35,933 bases of DNA from Archaeoglobales archaeon (GTDB lineage Archaea > Halobacteriota > Archaeoglobi > Archaeoglobales > Archaeoglobaceae): contig JAAOZI010000017.1 in NCBI GenBank assembly GCA_011605865.1, positions 1-35,933 of the forward strand, read 5' to 3'. Below are positions 1 through 5,818 of this stretch, one piece after another. The number at the start of each line of letters is the position of its first letter. Within the stretch, counting starts at the first letter, position 1. The notes under the pieces are model-generated. The model did no database searches. It saw only the letters and a list, made by a program, of their open reading frames with translations, and had not been told where the DNA came from. The translations under genes and the position numbers were made by a program.

Positions 1-1
1 A

Positions 2-187
2 GTAGAGCCAAAATATACTTCATCCATTTGCCCAAAATGCGGTTCCGAACTTAGCGAGAATAGGTACAGGGTGCTGAGATGTCCTGAGTGTGGTTTGGAA
101 GAGGATAGGGACAGGATAGCAGTCTTGAACATTGAGAAGAGATTTGTTAAGTTCTTCCACTATCTCCCGAAGCTTTTCAACTGTTAA
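2..187 (+). CDS. tnpB: TnpB (IS200/IS605 OrfB) C-terminal fragment, runs off left edge
   Basis: Frame 2 is open from the first base to a TAA at 185-187 and encodes the end of a TnpB RNA-guided nuclease. Visible are a four-cysteine zinc ribbon (CPKC, about 14 residues, CPEC) preceded by the typical YTSS, then EEDRDRIAVLNI. The second Asp of that stretch matches the last RuvC catalytic Asp of the family. About 62 residues are present; family members have about 400, so the rest should lie left of the window. It belongs to a different subgroup from the TnpB at 16282-17511, since the linker before the zinc ribbon and the RuvC-III context differ. No TnpA is visible. A coiled-coil-like reading frame on the opposite strand over 120-236 is treated as a shadow. 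Identification is firm; whether the full gene is intact cannot be judged. Confidence 0.85.
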   Translation, partial: VEPKYTSSICPKCGSELSENRYRVLRCPECGLEEDRDRIAVLNIEKRFVKFFHYLPKLFNC

Positions 188-237
188 ACTAAGTTCCTTT
201 TTTGTCTTTAAAAGTTCTATCTGCATATTTGTAGCAT

Positions 238-333
238 TCTGACCTCCTCCCCGCCCTAAAGGGCGGTTCGGTTCCCCGCATCTGTTCGGGAATACATCTG
301 TCATCTGCGGGGCAGTCGGGGCGGTCAGAGGTC
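238..333 (+). ncRNA. GC-rich foldable segment after tnpB; candidate omega-RNA/transposon-end structure
   Basis: This stretch is markedly GC-rich against AT-rich surroundings and can form nested stems. Bases 238-244 pair with 323-329, or alternatively 241-246 with 328-333. Bases 251-256 pair with 261-266 around a TAAA loop. Bases 274-280 pair with 306-312. In hyperthermophiles GC-rich islands often mark structured RNA, and TnpB elements produce an omega-RNA from the 3' end of tnpB past the element end. The TAAA hairpin resembles the hairpins at 591-604 and 17699-17718, both next to IS605-type sequence. Which part is element end and which is flank is not resolved, and transcription is inferred. 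Confidence 0.4.
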
Positions 334-389
334 CCCAGAAAGGCCCAACAACCTTAAAGCCCAATTCTGAATGAGAGATATGAGGACCT

Positions 390-551
390 TCAGATGAAAT
401 ATGAAGCGATCAGCAAAGAGTTGGAAGGGCTCTTGTACTCCTCAATGAGCCTCTTAATAACGTCGTCGTAGGTTTCCCTAGGGTGGACTTTCAAATTCTT
501 CAACTCCTCTTTAGTATCCTTCCCGATTCTAATCGGCTCAGTAACAGGCAT
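390..551 (-). CDS. Small VapB-like/DUF7557-type antitoxin, C-terminus probably altered
   Basis: This is a 53-residue protein. Its N-terminus has short beta-strand character (PVTEPIRIGKDT). It is followed by EELKNLKVHPRETYDDVIKR, the pattern of archaeal VapB-like antitoxins: a ribbon-helix-helix-like N-terminal region and an RETYDDVI..LIEEY helix. Such antitoxins normally precede a toxin gene, which here would lie below position 390. Instead there is the GC-rich element and the TnpB tail. The last 13 or so residues (after IEEYK) look unlike the family, so the 3' end may have been replaced by an insertion or deletion. A TATA-like box (TTTTTAAG on the minus strand, about 575-583) suits a nearly leaderless start at 551. 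It was found by reading the minus strand directly, because it is short. Confidence 0.6.
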   Translation of the reverse strand: MPVTEPIRIGKDTKEELKNLKVHPRETYDDVIKRLIEEYKSPSNSLLIASYFI

Positions 552-590
552 ACTACAGAAATAGCAAACAGTAGCTTAAAAACTTTACCC

Positions 591-604
591 CGCCCTGAAG
601 GGCG
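591..604. repeat. CGCCC/GGGCG hairpin, IS605-end-like
   Basis: Arms 591-595 and 600-604 enclose a TGAA loop and sit within a CCCCGCCC...GGGCGAGGCTT context. It closely resembles the hairpin at 251-266 and the palindrome at 17699-17718. Such GC hairpins are typical of IS200/IS605 ends in archaea. It lies just upstream of the promoter of the 390-551 gene. No transposase gene is attached, so it may be a remnant end. Confidence 0.5.
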
Positions 605-677
605 AGGCTTGGGTCAGCGAGATGTCATTCACTAGCCTAGCGATTAAAGGGATGAGAAAATCTTGATTAGTAGCTCA

Positions 678-1190
678 TTAGGGGCTTAAAGACTCATCCG
701 AATTTGTGGTAAAGTTCTTCCCGAACCCTGCGTGCATTATGAAGCGGTAACTTAGATCTGGTTTTCCACCCTTGAATGCATCACCATAGCTTGAAGCAAC
801 TATTTCTCCAACAAAGAATGTGTGATCCCCGGTCTCAACTTCGTTTACCACCTTGCATTCAATGTTTGCCTGGCATTCTTTTATTGAAGGAACTTTAACT
901 TTTTTCGAGGGTATAAAAGTCAGCCTAAGTTTTGAAGTTTTATCTTCTTTAGCACCACTGGTAGTTCCAGCGATCCAGACATCTTTTAGGAGTTCGATTG
1001 TTGGAACAGCCACTACAAATTCTTTACATTCCTTAATCAGTTTGTTTGTGAACCTTTTATGTCCGATTGAAACACCAAGCATGGGAGGATCAAAAGAAAG
1101 GGGTACAACCCAGTCAGCAGTCATCACGTTTACTTTCTCGTGCCCAGAAACGATTAAATACGTCCTAAGAGGGTATAGAAGCTCAAGCAT
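678..1190 (-). CDS. Flavin reductase-like (FMN-binding split-barrel) protein
   Basis: This 170-residue protein has the flavin reductase-like domain over nearly its whole length. N-terminal YPLRTYLIVSGH leads to NVMTADWVVPLSFDPPMLGV, the conserved flavin-binding start of the family. It is followed by SIGHKRFTN, AGTTSG and a late DHTFFVGEIVAS strand. Members bind FMN and reduce it, or act as flavoredoxin-like electron carriers; the physiological partner cannot be told here. The start is placed at 1190 because GAGGTG lies a few bases upstream, and a longer reading would extend into the regulator gene. The gene overlaps the end of the upstream HTH regulator by 8 bases, so the two are almost surely co-transcribed. 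The regulator may therefore control a redox function. Family assignment is firm, role is open. Confidence 0.85.
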   Translation of the reverse strand: MLELLYPLRTYLIVSGHEKVNVMTADWVVPLSFDPPMLGVSIGHKRFTNKLIKECKEFVVAVPTIELLKDVWIAGTTSGAKEDKTSKLRLTFIPSKKVKVPSIKECQANIECKVVNEVETGDHTFFVGEIVASSYGDAFKGGKPDLSYRFIMHAGFGKNFTTNSDESLSP

Positions 1191-2112
1191 TTTCACACCT
1201 CCCCGTTTTTTCATCAATTAGAGATATAAAATCTTCGGGTGAATCTATACAATTCAGTTCCTCTTTATGTACAAAAGCAACCGACTCTATTTTCTTTTTC
1301 ATTTCTCTCTCGGTTATATAGGCTGCATCTATGCACATTACCTGTGAAACTCTGCCTATTAGCATGGCTCTTTTTTCGATTTCCCTTACCTGCTTTAGAC
1401 CCATTAATATCTCTCTTCTCTCAAACTTTGAAATTGCATCGAAAGGTGTATGCTTTACGGTGTATACCGACATTCCGATCTCTCTCAGCTTCGAAATTAT
1501 CTCATTGTCTTCTCCCAATTCATCCTCTTTTTCACTTTCATTTTTTACAAATTCGGAGAAATCTATTCTTTTTATTACATCCCCGAATATTTCTTCAATT
1601 TTTATTGCTGTCTCAACACTTGCGTCCCCACCCTCTTCGTAGTTCATTACAGTCCTTTTTGATACTCCAAGAATCTTTGCAGCTGCTCCAATGCTCATAC
1701 CAATTGATTCCCTGGCTTTTCTCATTTTTTCTGCATCTATCTTTACGTAATAGCCACCCGGTGCTGAATAGATGTACGGTAGCTCCCCTCTTAAGTAATC
1801 ATAGAAGGTTGCCAAGTTCACAACTGGAAGATTGTAGCGGGTATATACAACCCTCCTCTCAAGAAAGTCGAATTTAAATTTCTCCCCAATAACTATTGGA
1901 GTTGCATTCAGAAGTTTTGCGATTTTTCTCATTTCCTCAGCTGTTTCCAATTTTAGGGAGTCGATATTGTAGAGAACTTTTATCAGCAAAATCTTGTCCT
2001 TTTTTCTGGCTATTACATCGAAACATCTTGGTTTAGTATCAACTAACTCAACTAACTCGAAGCCCTCCTTTTTTAATATCTTTATCACATTTCCGAGCAG
2101 TAACGACTGCAC
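1183..2112 (-). CDS. Archaeal HTH-type transcriptional regulator (nuclease-fold N-domain plus Xre-type HTH)
   Basis: The 309-residue protein matches the archaeal family of putative HTH-type regulators of about 300 residues. The first about 120 residues (GFELVELVDTKPRCFDVIAR, then KILLIKVLYNID) look like a restriction-endonuclease-fold domain without obvious catalytic function. Residues about 130-180 form a Cro/Xre HTH, with MSIGAAAKILGVSKRTVMNY covering both helices. The remainder is a conserved C-terminal domain of unknown role. It is the first gene of an operon with the flavin reductase-like gene. The promoter carries two copies of a TCTTA(A)GCTAA sequence flanking the TATA box, which suggests autoregulation. 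The ligand is unknown. Confidence 0.85.
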   Translation of the reverse strand: MQSLLLGNVIKILKKEGFELVELVDTKPRCFDVIARKKDKILLIKVLYNIDSLKLETAEEMRKIAKLLNATPIVIGEKFKFDFLERRVVYTRYNLPVVNLATFYDYLRGELPYIYSAPGGYYVKIDAEKMRKARESIGMSIGAAAKILGVSKRTVMNYEEGGDASVETAIKIEEIFGDVIKRIDFSEFVKNESEKEDELGEDNEIISKLREIGMSVYTVKHTPFDAISKFERREILMGLKQVREIEKRAMLIGRVSQVMCIDAAYITEREMKKKIESVAFVHKEELNCIDSPEDFISLIDEKTGRCENA

Positions 2113-2122
2113 GGCGAATAAA

Positions 2123-2162
2123 TCTTAGCTAAGAAGTATATAAAATTTTTTAGCTTAAGATA
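2123..2162 (-). promoter_or_regulatory. Promoter of the HTH regulator with paired operator-like repeats
   Basis: On the minus strand a TATA box (TTTTATATA, about 2138-2147) lies about 30 bases upstream of the start at 2112. A perfect 12-base palindrome, TCTTAGCTAAGA, occupies 2123-2134 between TATA and start. A near copy, TCTTAAGCTAA, lies at about 2151-2161 on the other side of the TATA box. Repressor-type autoregulation by the encoded HTH protein is an inference from this arrangement. The remaining bases up to 2340 show no gene. Confidence 0.55.
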
Positions 2163-2385
2163 AGCGAGCCTCGATTAACGGCCCTTTTGATGACGTTCTC
2201 AATTTTCATTTCTTAGGCCCTGATATAGCCAAAGATTGAAACAAAGTCGAGGTTGGAGTGAACGGAAACCTCAACAATGGAAAGAAAAGGATTAGAAGAT
2301 TTCCAAAGCTAGACTCCTAGTTTTGCTCTGAAGATGGCTACGGATAAAAACTTTTAGCAGAGGCTAAAAAAGATTAAATTCAGAA

Positions 2386-3045
2386 ATGCATCCTTTTGAT
2401 ATGGATTTCCTTCGCTTGGAATTTGACATTCAGCATCATCTAGTAATGTCCCGAAGGAATGGGTACGATCATGCCTTGATTAGGCTAATCCTTTCCACGC
2501 TTGCTGAGCCTGAGGAGATAGCTAGTTTGAGCAAGAAGGATTTCAGATTCAAAAAAGGACTCGTTACTGTCTGTTTCAAAAGAAATAGGGTTTCTCCGAT
2601 TGATGGAGAGACTTTTAGGTTAATAGATTCGCTAAAGGGAGAGAAACCTTTTGACCTAAAGGAAGCGGAGATGGATGAGATTGTTTCCAGATACTCACCG
2701 AGGGATAGGAAATATACTGCGAAGAGTTTGAGAAAAGCGATGGTTAAGTTTCTTAGAGATGCCTCATTTTTTGATATCGAATTTGAGGAGCTAGATATCG
2801 AAAAGTTAAGGGACTTTATGGAGGATTTCAATCCCCTTTACTCCGGTGCTTGGCTTGATGAGGATGGTTTAACAGAATTCATACTTAACTATTCTATCGT
2901 CAACAAAATCGAAGATCCAGAAAAAATTTCAGAGGAGACGGGGTTGGATAGAGAATTTGTTTCCGAAGTTATTAAGACTGGAAAAAGTCTCTTCTCCTAT
3001 ATTGGAAAGTTCGAAGCGAAAAATTTATCTCTTAGAGATGAATGA
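2386..3045 (+). CDS. Unknown HerA-operon protein, tyrosine-recombinase-like core
   Basis: This 219-residue protein heads the end-resection operon; its TGA overlaps the herA ATG (ATGA). I do not recognise a characterised function. Residues about 25-130 resemble the catalytic-domain fold of tyrosine recombinases: a helix pair LIRLILSTLAEPEEIASLSK followed by a DF-x-x-K-K beta turn and VCFKRNRVSP, then KYTAKSLRKAMVKFLRDA, which resembles the box II helix. The first catalytic Arg, normally in TGLRxxE, is not present, and no convincing tyrosine nucleophile is seen. The C-terminal part (EKISEETGLDREFVSEVIKT) looks like a small helix-turn-helix. An enzymatically inactive DNA-binding adaptor is plausible but inferred. 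A TATA-like stretch at about 2343-2354 and AGAGG at about 2357 support this start. Confidence 0.6.
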   Translation: MHPFDMDFLRLEFDIQHHLVMSRRNGYDHALIRLILSTLAEPEEIASLSKKDFRFKKGLVTVCFKRNRVSPIDGETFRLIDSLKGEKPFDLKEAEMDEIVSRYSPRDRKYTAKSLRKAMVKFLRDASFFDIEFEELDIEKLRDFMEDFNPLYSGAWLDEDGLTEFILNYSIVNKIEDPEKISEETGLDREFVSEVIKTGKSLFSYIGKFEAKNLSLRDE

Positions 3046-4601
3046 AAAATGTGGAACTGATTGGCTTCATATTTGGAGAGAGCTCGATTAACGAGTTTAG
3101 TTTTGCGGTAAATCCTTCGAGAGTACCCAAATTTGGTGAATATGTAATAGCTGAGAATAGAGATGGTGAGGAAGTTTTAGGAATTGTGAGAAATGTTACT
3201 AACTTCAACAGACTCCTCGAAGATGCAATGAACTTTGAATACGCTTTAAAGAATATTAGCATTTCGAGGAGGGTTTTGGAGAAAAATGAAGTTGTAGTTG
3301 CAAATGCGAAGATAATAGGGGTGATATTTGAGGACAAAATTCTGCCTAATAGGGTTCCGGTCAAGCCAAATTCGGAAGTGAGAATAGCGGGTGATGAGCT
3401 TCTGAAGAAATTACTCGGCAACTCGTCTGGAATTCACATAGGCAATCTTATAGTCAGGGAAACCATACCGGTTTCTATAGATCTTAATCAGCTTATCCTT
3501 AGACACTTTGCAATCCTTTCCGTTACAGGTGGTGGAAAGTCCAATGCGGTATGCGTAATAGCAAATGAAATAGTGAAGAAATTCAACGGAAGCGTAATTC
3601 TCATAGACCCTCATGGAGAGTACGTTGGATTTGTTTTTGAGGACAACACTGAGAAAAAGAAGAACGTAATACCTGCCGGAATAAGACCAGAAAGACTTGA
3701 ACCCTGGGAGTTCTGTTCTTTGGTTGGTATAGACCGAGATGCCTCTGTTCAGAGAATGCATCTGGAAAGGATATTCATGACTGTGAAAAGAGAGAGAATC
3801 GGTGGAGCTGAATTCATGAAAAGAGTTCTTGAAATTGCGGAGGATTGGATAAGCTCTCAGGGTGAAATTGAATATTTGGATGCGACGGGATCGGTTAGGA
3901 AAGCGAGAATAACGAGAGAAGATCTAAATCCACTTTACAGGGTTAAGGAATATGTTCTAACCTTTTTGAGGAGATACGAGGATCTGCTAACCCAAAGTGA
4001 CATGCTAGCAAATTTGAGGGATGGGTATCTGAACATAGTGAATCTCAGCGGATTCGATGAGGAGCAGATGAGGGTAGTAGTCGCATATCTTCTTAGGAAC
4101 ATTCTTCTTGGCAGGATCAGCTATCTGAAAAACAAGAATAGAGATTACTGGGAGAGGGTTTGTCCAATTGTCAGAAAGCCGGTTCTTATAATATTCGAGG
4201 AGGCGCACATCTTCGCCGGAAAGGGTGATGTCTCTCTGTGGATGAGTAGAATTGCTAGGGAAGGCAGAAAATTTGGTATAGGGATTGGGATAGTTTCTCA
4301 GAGGCCTAAAAAGATAAGCGATGATATTTTAAGTCAGTGTAACACAAAGATAATCCTACGGATAATCGAACCCAGCGATCAGAAATACATACAGCAAGCG
4401 AGTGAACAGATAAGCGAGGATCTTCTAACCGACATTTCTTCCCTGGGAGTGGGTGAGGCAATAATTGTAGGACCGGCTGTGAAGATTCCTGTAGCGGTAA
4501 AAATAAGGAAGTTTCAGGGAAGCTATGGTGGCAGGGATGTTGATGTGGTTTCTGAATGGGGGAGGGATATGAGGGAGTTCAGGTTGGAGGATATCTTATG
4601 A
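3042..4601 (+). CDS. herA: HerA bipolar DNA helicase/translocase ATPase
   Basis: HerA is the hexameric ATPase that works with the NurA nuclease and Mre11-Rad50 to resect DNA ends to 3' single strands. The 519-residue protein has an N-terminal HAS-barrel (GESSINEFSFAVN through VRNVTNF). The P-loop VTGGGKSNAVCV follows, with the lysine near residue 166, then ILIDPHGEYV. Walker B is PVLIIFEEAHIFA with adjacent Glu386-Glu387. After that come ARE-GRKFGIGIGIVSQRPK, a sensor-like segment, and a C-terminal brace. Length is normal for the family. The start overlaps the stop of the upstream gene and the stop overlaps the mre11 start, both as ATGA, indicating translational coupling in one transcript. 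Confidence 0.95.
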   Translation: MKNVELIGFIFGESSINEFSFAVNPSRVPKFGEYVIAENRDGEEVLGIVRNVTNFNRLLEDAMNFEYALKNISISRRVLEKNEVVVANAKIIGVIFEDKILPNRVPVKPNSEVRIAGDELLKKLLGNSSGIHIGNLIVRETIPVSIDLNQLILRHFAILSVTGGGKSNAVCVIANEIVKKFNGSVILIDPHGEYVGFVFEDNTEKKKNVIPAGIRPERLEPWEFCSLVGIDRDASVQRMHLERIFMTVKRERIGGAEFMKRVLEIAEDWISSQGEIEYLDATGSVRKARITREDLNPLYRVKEYVLTFLRRYEDLLTQSDMLANLRDGYLNIVNLSGFDEEQMRVVVAYLLRNILLGRISYLKNKNRDYWERVCPIVRKPVLIIFEEAHIFAGKGDVSLWMSRIAREGRKFGIGIGIVSQRPKKISDDILSQCNTKIILRIIEPSDQKYIQQASEQISEDLLTDISSLGVGEAIIVGPAVKIPVAVKIRKFQGSYGGRDVDVVSEWGRDMREFRLEDIL

Positions 4602-5818
4602 AATTTGCACACTTTGCCGACATACATCTGGGCTACGAGCAATACAATCTCCCTTGGAGGGCTGAGGACTTCTTTCAAAGCTTTAAAAGAGCTGCAGAGA
4701 TTGCGGTAAAAGAAGGGGTAGATTTTGCAATCATCTCTGGAGATTTATTTCACAGAAACGTTCCAAGTCCTAGGACTATTCTTGAGGCCATTGAAGTTTT
4801 GAGAATTTTTAAGGAAAAGGGAATACCGGTGTTTGCAATTGAAGGAAACCACGACAAAAGCATGAGGGAGTCTGCATATCATCTGCTTGAGAACTTGGGC
4901 CTTTTAAACTTGCTGGGGTTTAGAAAAGAGAGAGTGGAGGGAGATTATTTAACGAGCGAGAAAGTTGAAGGTGCTTATCTCGTTAAAGGAGTTTTTAAGG
5001 ATCTGGAGATAATCGGAGACAAGCACAGGACTAAATGGCAAATAGAGAAAATTCTACCCCTTCTTAAGGGAGAGGGGAAGAGTATTTTGGTACTACATCA
5101 GGTCGTTAAGGAAGTAGTTGACATAGATTTGGAAATGAGCTGGGATATAACCATCGACCAGTTGCCGGAGGCGGATTACTATGCATTTGGCCACGTTCAC
5201 ATGCACAGGGAGAAGAGGGTAGGAGACTCATTTCTGGTTTATCCGGGCTCTCTTGAGAGGTATGATTCCAGAGAGGCTTCAAAGTTTATCATTTACTTCG
5301 ACAGGCTGGAAATTAGGGAGGGTGAAGAAAAGGGCTTTTGTTTGGTGGAGAATTTCAGGCCGAGATTTGTAAGAGTTGAGACTAGAGACCTCTTCTCGAT
5401 CTCGCTCGATGCTGAAAAAAAGGAAGAAGCTGAAATGAAATTCTTGGAAATCTTGAGAAATTTGAATAAGTCGGCTATTGCCGTTGCAAAGATAGCCTGC
5501 AGCGAAAACTTGGATTCAAAGAAACTTCTAGAAATTGCTCTTGGCAATTTAAAGCATGCAGAGATAAGCGTAAAAAGAAAAGGGCTAGAAGAAATCCCTG
5601 TGATAATTCCCGAAAGACAGTTTTTTAACGATTTTGAACTTAAGCTCCTCGAAATCTTGAGAGAAGAGGAGGAACACGCAATAAAAACGGCCATTGAGAT
5701 GATAAAAGAGCATCTGGGATTTGAAAAGAAAGAAAAAGGAGAAAGCACAAGAGAGGAGGAGGTTAAGGAAGTAAGAGAAGAGAAAAGAAAGAGGGTAACA
5801 CTCTTCGATTTCCTATGA
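4598..5818 (+). CDS. mre11: Mre11 double-strand break nuclease
   Basis: Mre11 is the Mn-dependent exo/endonuclease subunit of the Mre11-Rad50 complex. The protein is 406 residues from the ATG at 4598, chosen because it gives the canonical MKFAHFADIHLGYEQ start, follows a GGAGG, and overlaps the herA stop. Phosphoesterase motifs are present: Asp8 and His10, GDLFH with Asp49, GNHD with Asn84-His85, a lone His in LVLHQVV, and FGHVHMH. The C-terminal part contains the capping region and a charged, Glu/Lys-rich tail (EKKEKGESTREEEVKEV) that likely includes the Rad50-binding helices. The stop overlaps the rad50 ATG. Confidence 0.96.
   Translation: MKFAHFADIHLGYEQYNLPWRAEDFFQSFKRAAEIAVKEGVDFAIISGDLFHRNVPSPRTILEAIEVLRIFKEKGIPVFAIEGNHDKSMRESAYHLLENLGLLNLLGFRKERVEGDYLTSEKVEGAYLVKGVFKDLEIIGDKHRTKWQIEKILPLLKGEGKSILVLHQVVKEVVDIDLEMSWDITIDQLPEADYYAFGHVHMHREKRVGDSFLVYPGSLERYDSREASKFIIYFDRLEIREGEEKGFCLVENFRPRFVRVETRDLFSISLDAEKKEEAEMKFLEILRNLNKSAIAVAKIACSENLDSKKLLEIALGNLKHAEISVKRKGLEEIPVIIPERQFFNDFELKLLEILREEEEHAIKTAIEMIKEHLGFEKKEKGESTREEEVKEVREEKRKRVTLFDFL

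Noticed and set aside
20-364. Coiled-coil-like minus-strand frame opposite the TnpB end
   Set aside because: It runs antisense to a clear TnpB zinc ribbon and through the GC-rich hairpins; treated as a shadow.
1239-1877. Long plus-strand frame opposite the HTH regulator
   Set aside because: Composition is the mirror of the regulator gene (Leu/Phe/Ser/His-rich); no start signals.
2185-2225. TGATGA followed by CTGA, a possible C/D box sRNA
   Set aside because: The distance between boxes is too long for an archaeal C-to-D' interval, and no C' or final D box is in place.
2232-2270. AGATTGAAAC, reminiscent of the end of a CRISPR repeat, near GTTTCC-like sequence on the other strand
   Set aside because: It occurs once; no second copy at spacer distance and no cas genes in the window.
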